Positions 1 to 8,262 of a stretch of DNA of 39,811 nt are shown piece by piece. The translations under genes were made by a program, and so were the position numbers. Every line of letters begins with the position of its first letter. Position 1 is the first letter of the stretch. The stretch is taken from NCBI GenBank assembly GCA_964384415.1, contig CAYLMV010000028.1, positions 1 to 39,811 on the forward strand, in the 5' to 3' direction. The notes beneath the pieces were generated by a model, which searched no databases, was not told the DNA's origin, and saw only the letters and a program-made list of their open reading frames with translations. The stretch comes from JAGVPT01 sp964384415 (GTDB lineage Bacteria > Bacteroidota > Ignavibacteria > UBA10030 > UBA8401).

Positions 1-113
1 TCGCCTGACTTCTCAACTCCGACGATGTTGGCGTTAAAATTCTGCAGAACCTGAGCTCCCGTGATTGCGCCCACACTGAGCACCGCCACGAGAATGAGTA
101 ATGCTTTTTTCAT
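1..113 (-). CDS. N-terminus of an exported protein, cut off by the window edge
   Basis: Reading leftwards from an ATG at 113-111, 37 codons stay open to the window edge. The translation starts MKKALLILVAVLSVGAITGAQV: a short Lys-rich n-region, a hydrophobic core, and a probable signal-peptidase site after the Ala of TGA. A GGAGGA ribosome-binding sequence lies about 5 bases upstream of the ATG, which supports this start. The mature part begins QVLQNFNANIVGVEKSG and is not recognisable, so function cannot be given. Signal peptide and RBS are seen directly; export is inferred. Confidence 0.6.
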   Translation of the reverse strand, partial: MKKALLILVAVLSVGAITGAQVLQNFNANIVGVEKSG

Positions 114-1219
114 TGTTCCTCCGATGATTGAGATGTCTGTCTTCAAATAAATGGGAGTATCAGTGGTTGCTTTACAAATATCGTAATCGAGATCTGGGGA
201 AACGGGTGAAGCATGAACAAATGTGCAGAAACCGGTACCCCAAAAAGAACTGCAGGATTCAGAGTCAAACTTGTCGTTACCCTGACAGTGGCGAAACTTA
301 GTTCACCAATAACAATCTTGTCTGGCTTTCCGGTCGCCTCCTTTCCAGAAATCGTTGTTGATTCGCAGACGTGCTGCTGCAAAGATATTGGGGATTCAAC
401 TCTTGGGATTATCAAGGGACGTCGGTAGAGATGTGCGAGTCCTGGACTTCTCACGGTCCATCACTCGCCTGAACATCGGTTTGTTGCAGCTGAACTAACT
501 TACCCCGGAATTACTCTCGAAATTGCTGCCGATCTGGGACATCTACCCCGCGATTTCACTGTGGTTTGGTTGGAATTGAGGGGCCGGTAAACAGCAAATT
601 GAGAGTTTCAACACTTGAATTGTCGAGCGATCAGCTGCCTAAATTGAGTCCGTTGACTTTTGCAAACGTTTGCAGTAAATTGAACAAACAGAGAACTAGT
701 TGAATGTCTGTGGAAAAGTTAGAACTTTAACAGCAAAAGTCAAGTCTTTTTTTGCTTCCAAAACGGGGCGTCCGGAGGCCAAACGACTAAATTGACCAAT
801 TGTGCTCCCTCTCGACCGCCTTTTGGCGGAAAGTCCATTAGCAGCTAAGGCGCACATGTCGCTTCTTCTTCCAGCGCCGGGTTTCACCGTCCAGCTTTGG
901 GGTCTCTGAGCGAACTTCAAACCTCGCAGTCCCCTCCAAATCCTCTTCTATATATAGGTGCTCGGCACAGGGACTGGAGAAGATGACAACGTTTCAATAC
1001 ACTTCGCCAGCTCAGTTTTCTTGGCGAGACAATCCTCTCGCGCCGCCTGCTTCAATAGCCCTTCTGGCCAGCACACCAAGCACTTTCCTGCGGCTGATTG
1101 CCGAGCTTCACTCAGATGATAGAACGCAATCCCGCGGACATATTCACAGATCTGTTAGCCGAGACACAATCCTCAATAGCTAATCCTGGCCAGACATTGA
1201 TGAATCGCCATCCGGAACC
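114..1219. other. gene-poor stretch, no supported gene
   Basis: About 1.1 kb between the leftward exported-protein gene and the rightward SGNH gene. Open frames occur at 143-454 (minus), 213-428 (plus) and 983-1183 (plus), but none has a convincing ribosome-binding site, recognisable motif or protein-like composition. An AT-rich TATATATA run at 949-956 could be part of a promoter for the gene at 1220, but no matching upstream element is obvious. No tRNA, rRNA or large inverted repeat was seen. Confidence 0.5.
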
Positions 1220-3244
1220 ATGAACGCGACGAAGAATCGTATCGAAAACAAGAAAGCCCTGCCAAACTCCAGGAAGCTCCTCTTTTGGGGATTGACAGCG
1301 CTCTTGCCCTTCGCCCTCTTTGCCTCCCTCGAACTCGCCCTGCGTTGGCTCGATTATGGAACCGACATCTCGCTCTTCAAAAAGGAGACCATCAGAGGCG
1401 AGATATTTCTGCGAATGAACCATGACGTAAAGTTTCGATATTTTGGAAACTCCCGTTTTGCTCCTTCTACTTCGCCGGACTATTTCAGAGCCAGGAAACC
1501 AATCGGGACGTATCGCATCTTTGTTCTCGGGGGCTCGACCACCGTCGGATTCCCGTACTATTATAACGGGGCATTCTCCGCATTCCTGAAGCAGAGACTA
1601 GAAACTCTCTTTCCGCAGAGGGATGTGGAAGTCATCAACCTCGGCATGACCGCCACGAACAGTTACACTGCGCTCGACATCGGCAGTGAACTCGCCGGGT
1701 ACCAGCCGGATCTGATCATCGATTACGACGGTCACAACGAGTTCTACGGTGCGCTCGGCGCCGCTTCAAACCAGACCGCGGGTTCATTCCGTTTTGTTAC
1801 GCTCCTGATGCTTCGGGCAGTTCATCTCAAAACGTTTCAGCTCATTGGCAGCACAATCGAGAAGATCTCGGGATTCTTCACGAGTGGTAACGAATTCCCC
1901 GCCCGCGGAACCGAAATGGAAACGCTGGCGAAAGGACGGTACGTCCGGTACGGCAGCCGGCTTCATCAGTCGGCCTGCTCGATCTTCCGGGACAACATCA
2001 ATGATCTGGCGGAATACTGCCGGTCGGCTCATGTGCCGATAATCTTCGGCACTCAGGTTTCGAACCTTCGCCAACAGCCTCCGTTTATTTCCGAGCACGC
2101 GCCGGAAATGAGCGAAGCCCGGATCAGGGAGTTTCAACGTCACTTCGACGATGGAACGCAATTCCTGGCGAAAAACATGGAGGACTCTGCGGAAGCTGCT
2201 TATCAGTCGGCTATCGATTGCGATTCTCTCTTTGCCGACGCACACTATCGCCTGGCACAATGCCTCGATCGGCAGCAGCGGTTCCGCGAGGCGTTGCACG
2301 AGTATATTCTTGCAAGGGATTTCGATGAGCTCCGATTCCGGACCGACACGAAATTCAACGATCTGATCCGTTCGATGAGCGGCGGATGTTACGTGGCGGA
2401 TATTGAACGAGAATTCAAATCGGATTCGCCCGATTCGCTGATCGGCTTTAACCTCATCACCGAGCACCTTCATCCGAACGCACGTGGATATTTTCTCATC
2501 GCAAAGGAATATGTCCGCGTGATGCGAGACGGCGGGCTCTTCGCTTCCCGGGAAGAATGGCAGACTGCAGACACCGTGAGCGACGAAGCACTTTGGGATA
2601 AACGCGTCATCACAGATCTCGACGAACGAATGGCAAGCCATCACACGAAGATTCTCACTTCCGGCTGGCCTTTCAGCGAAAATGAAAGAACTGCTTTGCC
2701 GGTTCCCGGCGGCGACACGCTCAACGGTATTGCCGACGATGCGGCTGCGGGCCGGCTCGATTGGCGGCAAGCTCACGCCAAAGCAATCGCCTTCTATCAA
2801 CGGCGGGGCGATTGGAATCTGGTGGAGCAGGAAGAGAGGGCGCTTGTGAGCGAAATCCCGCTGGACCTGGAGCTTTACATGGACCTCGCCCGCGTCGAAT
2901 TTCGCCTGCGCCGTTTTGACGAGATGGCCGCCGTTCTTCGCCGCTCCCTCAAAATTTATCCCACAATTCAGGCTTGCCGGACTTTGGGGGATGTCTTGAT
3001 GCAAAAAGGAGACGCGGCCGGCGCAGTGGTATTTTACGAGAAAGCCGACGGTTTCGCGCAGAGCCAGAAAGAAAAACTTCAGAATGGATATGCACTCGGC
3101 TTTGCGTATGCAAGGGCCGCTGAACTCCAAAAAGCAAAAGCACGCCTTGAGGAGTTGCTAAAGGAGGCGCCGGATTTTCTGCCTGCGCGCCAGCTTCTGG
3201 AGGAAGTGAACAGAGGGTTACAAAAAACTGCAAAGATCAGGTGA
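1220..3244 (+). CDS. membrane-anchored SGNH/GDSL hydrolase-like protein with TPR repeats
   Basis: A 674-residue protein. Residues about 19-41 form one hydrophobic N-terminal segment (membrane anchor or uncleaved signal). The SGNH-type blocks are visible: GGST with candidate nucleophile Ser106, a block-II Gly near 142 (NLGMTA), GHNE with Asn173, and E-x-x-H-P with Glu415 and His418. In this family the usual last pair is Asp-x-x-His, so Glu here is a conservative change. TPR-like helices interrupt the hydrolase near 312-366 and fill the C-terminus from about 510. Similar TPR/SGNH proteins are frequent in Bacteroidota and Ignavibacteria and are generally uncharacterised; some SGNH relatives act on O-acyl groups of polysaccharides. 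The catalytic residues suggest an esterase or acyltransferase, but the substrate is unknown. It probably acts on the periplasmic side. Confidence 0.75.
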   Translation: MNATKNRIENKKALPNSRKLLFWGLTALLPFALFASLELALRWLDYGTDISLFKKETIRGEIFLRMNHDVKFRYFGNSRFAPSTSPDYFRARKPIGTYRIFVLGGSTTVGFPYYYNGAFSAFLKQRLETLFPQRDVEVINLGMTATNSYTALDIGSELAGYQPDLIIDYDGHNEFYGALGAASNQTAGSFRFVTLLMLRAVHLKTFQLIGSTIEKISGFFTSGNEFPARGTEMETLAKGRYVRYGSRLHQSACSIFRDNINDLAEYCRSAHVPIIFGTQVSNLRQQPPFISEHAPEMSEARIREFQRHFDDGTQFLAKNMEDSAEAAYQSAIDCDSLFADAHYRLAQCLDRQQRFREALHEYILARDFDELRFRTDTKFNDLIRSMSGGCYVADIEREFKSDSPDSLIGFNLITEHLHPNARGYFLIAKEYVRVMRDGGLFASREEWQTADTVSDEALWDKRVITDLDERMASHHTKILTSGWPFSENERTALPVPGGDTLNGIADDAAAGRLDWRQAHAKAIAFYQRRGDWNLVEQEERALVSEIPLDLELYMDLARVEFRLRRFDEMAAVLRRSLKIYPTIQACRTLGDVLMQKGDAAGAVVFYEKADGFAQSQKEKLQNGYALGFAYARAAELQKAKARLEELLKEAPDFLPARQLLEEVNRGLQKTAKIR

Positions 3245-3344
3245 TTCATCCGATTTGATCAAACACGAAGCTTTCTCAAAAAGGAATGCTTGCTACAATG
3301 CGGTTGTGTCTGTCATGCCAAAATAAAAGGATGGATTCTCCCGA

Positions 3345-3434
3345 AGGTCCAAAGGACCTCTTAGGAGGATGTTGTCGGCATTCACTTCGTCCCGCGAAAA
3401 CGGGAGTCCGTTTCCCGAAGGGATCCCTTTGGGA
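3345..3434. repeat. cluster of three small palindromes (REP/MITE-like)
   Basis: The spacer between the SGNH gene and the GH74 gene (3245-3490) holds three hairpins. AGGTCC-AAA-GGACCT is at 3345-3359. TCCCG-CGAAAA-CGGGA is at 3390-3405. A 22-base near-palindrome is at 3413-3434 (TCCC..AGGGATCCCT..GGGA), followed by GACAGAATGAC. The last type resembles dispersed intergenic palindromes common in draft genomes of this group. None is followed by a T-run, so they are not simple terminators. A GAGG ribosome-binding sequence precedes the GH74 start at 3491. Confidence 0.55.
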
Positions 3435-3490
3435 CAGAATGACCGTATAAGTGTTCTTAAATAGATTCTTGAAAATAGAGGTTACTCATT

Positions 3491-6247
3491 ATGCTTATCA
3501 GAAGACCAGGATGCGTGCCGGCACGAAACACTATAGCCATTATGATTCTTCTCGCCTCGCTGCTTTTTCATAACTCGTCATTCGCACAATCGGGATATAC
3601 CTGGAGGAGTGTCATTGCCGGCGGGGGCGGCTTTATCCCGGGGATTATTTATCATCCCGCAGCAAAGGGTCTCGCGTACGCCCGCACGGACATGGGAGGC
3701 GCCTACAGGTGGGACAATTCCACGGGTAGTTGGATCCCATTGACGGATATGATGGACAGAACAAATTCAGATTACATGGGTATCCTCTCCATCGCGGTCG
3801 ACCCTGCGGATACAAATCGCCTTTACATGGAGTGCGGAAAGTACACGCAATCGTGGGCCGGAACTGGCGCCGTTCTTTCTTCCACCAATCGGGGAAATTC
3901 ATGGACGATCAATCCTCTTGCGGCGAAAATCGGAGGGAACGAAGACGGGCGCGGCGCAGGCGAACGCCTTCAGGTTGATCCGAACGCGGATTCCATTCTG
4001 ATCATGGCGACCACGGCGAATGGGCTGTGGAAATCGACAGACTTTGCCGCAACATGGACAAAGATGTCGTCGTTGGCGCCGGCGAATCTTAATTTCGTTC
4101 TCTTCGATCCGGCCAGTTCCTCTCCTGGAAATCCGACCCAGCGCATTTTTGCTGCGGCCGTGAATACTGCCGGACAAAGTTTGTACCGCAGCGATGACGG
4201 AGGCAGTTCATGGTCGCTCGTTCCGGGGCAGCCGACCGGAGCGATGGCGATAAGAGCCGTTATTTCCGATACGCTTCTCTATCTCACATTTGCAAACTAT
4301 CAGGGTCCCAACAGCGCGACGGCCGGATCGGTATGGAGGTACGCAATTCCGGGAGGCGCGTGGACGAACATTTCTCCTTCATCGGGATCGTACGGCTTCA
4401 GCGGCATATCCCTGTATCCCGCGAACCCGAACATCATCGTCGTAAGTACGCTCGATCGCTGGTCGCCGATGGACGAAGTCTACATGTCCACCAACGCCGG
4501 TGCGACATGGACACCCCGGCTCACGATCGCGGCCTTGAATCATAGCTACGCGCCGTACACATCAACCATCACGCCCCACTGGCTTGGATGCGTTGCGATG
4601 GATCCCTTCGACTCGGGCAAAGTCATGTTTGGTACGGGATACGGAATATGGGCGTGCGACAATTTTACTTCAGCGGCGCCGGTCTGGTATTTCAAAGATC
4701 AGAATCTGGAAGAAACGGTGCCGATGCAGATCGTGAGCCCCCCGTTTGCGCCGCTCCTCTCCGCGATGGGCGACATCGACGGGTTCAAACACCTCGACGT
4801 TGATCTTTCACCGCCGAACAGGTACTCGCCCGCAAAAGGGACCACGTTGTCGATCGCCTTCGCAGGAAGAGTTCCGTCGAGAGTCGTGAAGGCGTTTAAT
4901 TCGAAGCCGTACGGCGCGTATTCCACGGACGGCGGAAGCTCGTGGCGCGATTTCACCGCGGGGCGCGGAGGAGCCAGTTATCCGAGCGGAGCAACCGCCG
5001 GCGGCTCATGGGCGATCGCAATTTCTGCCGATGCAGGTTCCATCGTGTGGGGACCCACCGGAGCGGCGATGTCGTACTCCACAGACAATGGAAGAACATG
5101 GACGAAATGCGGAGGAGGCGTCCCGCTTCTCTCCCCCGTAGCAGACAGAGTGAACGGGAACAAGTTCTATGCTTATGCCGGCGGGTCGGGAGAGATGTGG
5201 GTCTCCCTGGACGAAGGCAAAACATTCAACGCGGGAGCATCAGGATTACCCGCAGTCAGTCAGGCCCAGGATGGAAATGTGACTGCGGTCCCAGGCTATG
5301 AGGGAGAGTTGATGATTTGCTGCGGAGCGGGAGGATTGTACCGCTCGGTGAACTCCGGAGCTTCCGCTTCGAAGATCAACAGCGTCTCGGCTGCCTATAG
5401 GATGGGGTTTGGAAAATCGAAGAACGCCGGCGATTATCCTGCTCTCTATTTACACGGAAGCGTGGGGGGCGTCTTAGGCATTTTCCGCTCGGACGATGCA
5501 GGCGTTTCATGGAACAGGATCAACGACGACATCCATCAATTCGGGTGGGTGCATCAGATAACGGGAGATCCGAGAATCTACGGAAGATGTTACCTCTCGG
5601 CTGAAGGACGAGGCATAGTATACGGCCAACCCGAAGCCGGCGATACGTCCGACAATCCGTCGAGCTTCAATTATGGTTTAAACGCAGGGGACAGCCTGAG
5701 AAAGTATTCACAGAAAATTACGTTGACGTGGTCAAGAGCTTCAGACCCTCAAGCGCGCTCCTTAACCTACGTCACTCATTTCTTTGGACCCGGCGTCGAT
5801 ACGTCGTTCATCAGCACGGACACCACGGTCACATTCAGCGCACCGGGCATTCAGCCTTTGTCTTCTTACATCGCTGCCGGCTGCGTGACAAATGGATTCG
5901 ATACAACTGCGAGTTCGAACAGCATCACCTATCTCACGGCTTCATTATTGACGAAAGCCGTAGATCCGGCTCTCGCTCCCCCCGGAAGATTCGCCCTGAA
6001 CCAGAACTATCCGAACCCATTTAATCCGAGCACGACTATTGGATTTGACATTCCAAGCCGATTGCACGTCACCCTGGCGCTCTTCGACATGCTCGGAAGA
6101 CAAGTTCAGAGATTGGTGAACGACCAGACGTCGCCCGGACACCATCAGGTAACTTTCGATGGATCGAGACTGGCGAGTGGCGTCTATTTTTATAAACTTA
6201 CGGCGGGACCATTCACCAGCACAAAAGAACTCATGCTGATAAAATAA
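3491..6247 (+). CDS. GH74-family xyloglucanase-like enzyme with T9SS sorting domain
   Basis: 918 residues. A signal peptide (about 1-33, cleaving after SFAQ) is followed by a two-propeller GH74 body. Hallmarks include ARTDMGGAYRW with Asp67, the IGGNEDGRGAGERL segment near 147-160, repeated STD.G.SW BNR-type turns, and SAD with Asp514. Asp67 and Asp514 fall where the family's two catalytic aspartates are expected. The terminal DPRIYGRCY..GRGIVYG block (about 693-712) closes the fold. Residues about 725-820 form an Ig/Fn3-like spacer. The last ~85 residues carry NYPNPFNPST and GVYFYKL, a type IX secretion C-terminal signal. GH74 enzymes are endo-acting beta-1,4-glucanases, mostly on xyloglucan. 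The protein is expected to be exported through the outer membrane and retained or released at the surface. Family assignment is firm; exact substrate is inferred. Confidence 0.9.
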   Translation: MLIRRPGCVPARNTIAIMILLASLLFHNSSFAQSGYTWRSVIAGGGGFIPGIIYHPAAKGLAYARTDMGGAYRWDNSTGSWIPLTDMMDRTNSDYMGILSIAVDPADTNRLYMECGKYTQSWAGTGAVLSSTNRGNSWTINPLAAKIGGNEDGRGAGERLQVDPNADSILIMATTANGLWKSTDFAATWTKMSSLAPANLNFVLFDPASSSPGNPTQRIFAAAVNTAGQSLYRSDDGGSSWSLVPGQPTGAMAIRAVISDTLLYLTFANYQGPNSATAGSVWRYAIPGGAWTNISPSSGSYGFSGISLYPANPNIIVVSTLDRWSPMDEVYMSTNAGATWTPRLTIAALNHSYAPYTSTITPHWLGCVAMDPFDSGKVMFGTGYGIWACDNFTSAAPVWYFKDQNLEETVPMQIVSPPFAPLLSAMGDIDGFKHLDVDLSPPNRYSPAKGTTLSIAFAGRVPSRVVKAFNSKPYGAYSTDGGSSWRDFTAGRGGASYPSGATAGGSWAIAISADAGSIVWGPTGAAMSYSTDNGRTWTKCGGGVPLLSPVADRVNGNKFYAYAGGSGEMWVSLDEGKTFNAGASGLPAVSQAQDGNVTAVPGYEGELMICCGAGGLYRSVNSGASASKINSVSAAYRMGFGKSKNAGDYPALYLHGSVGGVLGIFRSDDAGVSWNRINDDIHQFGWVHQITGDPRIYGRCYLSAEGRGIVYGQPEAGDTSDNPSSFNYGLNAGDSLRKYSQKITLTWSRASDPQARSLTYVTHFFGPGVDTSFISTDTTVTFSAPGIQPLSSYIAAGCVTNGFDTTASSNSITYLTASLLTKAVDPALAPPGRFALNQNYPNPFNPSTTIGFDIPSRLHVTLALFDMLGRQVQRLVNDQTSPGHHQVTFDGSRLASGVYFYKLTAGPFTSTKELMLIK

Positions 6248-6337
6248 TTGCTGCGTCGAAACTCTCTGCTGCGCCAGGGAGCAAAGATATCTTGAAACCC
6301 GCCCAGACTGTTACTGACAAAAAACTCAGGATGACAT

Positions 6338-7918
6338 ATGAAACTCATTCCGTACAAAACCTCATTCCTATTTCTTCTCATACTCGGAATGTATACGGCA
6401 GATGCACAACAGTTGCGCTACGTGCAAGTCCAGACAGCCAACGGAATTCTTGAGGGAGTAGTCAGCCCGGATGGAAAGGTGCGGACTTTCAAAGGCATTC
6501 CCTACGCCGCACCGCCTGTCGGGCCGCTCCGGTGGAAGGCGCCGCAGCCGGTTACATCGTGGACCGGAGTTCGGCGGGCTGTCGATTATCCGATGCGTGC
6601 CATGCAGGGACTCATTTACGACGACATGGTTTTCCACGACAACGGACCGAGCGAAGACTGCCTGTACCTCAACTTATGGATGCCCGAAAACACCGGACAG
6701 GCGAAGCTGCCTGTGATGGTCTGGATTCACGGCGGAGGTTTTGCGGCCGGCTCTTCATCCGAACCGCGTCAGGACGCCGGAAATCTCTCCAAGAAAGGCG
6801 TGCTGGTGGTGAGCCTCAATTACAGGCTGGGAATCTTCGGTTTCTTCGCGCATCCCGAGCTCACGAAGGAATCCGGACATGATGCCTCGGGCAACTACGG
6901 GCTTCTGGACCAGGTCGCGGCTCTCCGGTGGGTCAGGCAAAACATCTCTGTCTTCGGCGGCGATCCCGACAATGTAACGATTTTCGGGGAGTCAGCCGGT
7001 TCAACTTCCGTCTGTGCCCTTATAGCGTCGCCTCTCGCTCGTGGCCTCTTTCGCCGTGCAATCGGGGAAAGCAGCGCTCTCTTCAGCGTCACTGAACCAA
7101 CAAAAACACGTGCGGAGGCGGAAGAAATTGGAATAAAGTTTGCGGAGTCTGAGCTTGGTACATTGTCGCTTCAATCCCTTCGTGCATTGCCCGCAAACAA
7201 GATCCTCGCGGCAGCGCTCAAACATCCTCATGAACTCTTCGCCCCGATCGTCGACGGATATTTTTTGCCTGCAGATTGTTCTTCGATCTATTCCGCCGGC
7301 AAGCAAAGCCAAGTTCCTCTTTTGGCTGGATGGAATAAAGACGAATCCGGTTACCGTTCCTTTCTAGGAGACAACGAGCCAACGGTTAATAATTTTGTGT
7401 CGATTCTCCGCAAACAATTCGGCAACGCTGCCGATACCCTGCTGAAACTGTATCCGGCATCGACGGATGGCGAAGCAAAACAGGCGGCACACGATTTCGC
7501 TGTCGATAAGTCGAACGGATATGAAGTATGGAAGTGGATGGAGATGCAATTGAAGACCGGAGAGTCGCCGGTCTACAGGTACGAATTTGATCAGACGCTC
7601 CCTTTGCCCGACGACGCAAAACCGGGGACGGAGGCGAGAGCTCCCCACGCCGGGGAAATCGAATACGTCTTCCAGGTGCTTTCATCGAAGAACCTCCCGT
7701 GGCGGCCGGACGATTATGCAGTCTCCGACGTCATCGCTTCCTATTGGACCAACTTCGCAAAGACGGGAGACCCGAACGGTCCCGGCCTTCCGCCGTGGCC
7801 CGCGTACGACGGAGATCATGGCTATCAGGTGATGCATCTGCAAATTAATTCCGTATCCGCTCCGGACAAACGCCGGGCGCGCTACGAATATCTCGACCGG
7901 CTGTATTCATCTGATTAG
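6338..7918 (+). CDS. exported type-B carboxylesterase
   Basis: 526 residues with a signal peptide (about 1-23, cut near ADA-QQ). It has the complete carboxylesterase type-B layout: FKGIPYAAPPVG near 51-62, the EDCLYLN block near 106-112, the oxyanion HGGGF at 131-135, nucleophile Ser219 in GESAG, acid Glu336 (GWNKDES) and His437 (APHAGEIEYVF). All triad residues are present, so it should be an active alpha/beta-hydrolase. It starts 90 bp after the GH74 gene on the same strand, with AGGA ahead of the ATG, so co-transcription is likely. The pairing suggests removal of ester decorations (acetyl or others) from the polysaccharide the GH74 attacks. That role is inferred from position; the family also includes general esterases. 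Confidence 0.88.
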   Translation: MKLIPYKTSFLFLLILGMYTADAQQLRYVQVQTANGILEGVVSPDGKVRTFKGIPYAAPPVGPLRWKAPQPVTSWTGVRRAVDYPMRAMQGLIYDDMVFHDNGPSEDCLYLNLWMPENTGQAKLPVMVWIHGGGFAAGSSSEPRQDAGNLSKKGVLVVSLNYRLGIFGFFAHPELTKESGHDASGNYGLLDQVAALRWVRQNISVFGGDPDNVTIFGESAGSTSVCALIASPLARGLFRRAIGESSALFSVTEPTKTRAEAEEIGIKFAESELGTLSLQSLRALPANKILAAALKHPHELFAPIVDGYFLPADCSSIYSAGKQSQVPLLAGWNKDESGYRSFLGDNEPTVNNFVSILRKQFGNAADTLLKLYPASTDGEAKQAAHDFAVDKSNGYEVWKWMEMQLKTGESPVYRYEFDQTLPLPDDAKPGTEARAPHAGEIEYVFQVLSSKNLPWRPDDYAVSDVIASYWTNFAKTGDPNGPGLPPWPAYDGDHGYQVMHLQINSVSAPDKRRARYEYLDRLYSSD

Positions 7919-8262
7919 CTTTCCGCAGATTGTGAATTATCGGAAGCCGTCTCTATCGTGCCGCTCTGAGTCGGTTCGGCTTCACAAGAGCCCGCAGGAA
8001 TTTAAAATCGTCAAAGAAATAATTTTTGCCCGTTTTCGTCCCGCAAAATTTTGCGCCAAAGTCTTATTAATTTGCGAGATTAAATTTAAGAGTTGCGCGC
8101 TTGAGTTTTGAAAAGCATTTCTCGATATTCGAACGTCGACTGAGGTAGAATCTTCAAACAAATGTCGTCGTCCCTTCCGGAAATCAATCTGCTTTCAGTC
8201 TCTTCGATATTGGGGAAATATATGGAACCTGGAACTCGATTCAGAAAACGTCGAGTAGCACG
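7919..8262. other. 344-bp intergenic stretch, AT-rich, no gene
   Basis: It lies between two rightward genes. The centre (about 8020-8115) is AT-rich, with several TTTG, TTAAT and TTAAATTTAAG runs, and is a reasonable place for the promoter of the propeller gene at 8263, though no single consensus stands out. GCAAAATTTTGC at 8042-8053 is a perfect 12-base palindrome that could be a small operator. No ORF or RNA gene recognised. Confidence 0.4.

Noticed and set aside
143..454. Overlapping open frames on both strands (143-454 minus, 213-428 plus)
   Set aside because: No ribosome-binding site, no recognisable motif and unlikely composition; probably chance frames in non-coding DNA.
983..1183. 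66-codon plus-strand ORF before the SGNH gene
   Set aside because: Composition is not protein-like and the GAGAAG before its ATG is weak; not supported.
1784..3130. 448-codon minus-strand ORF inside the SGNH gene
   Set aside because: Antisense shadow of a clearly coding plus-strand gene; no family features.
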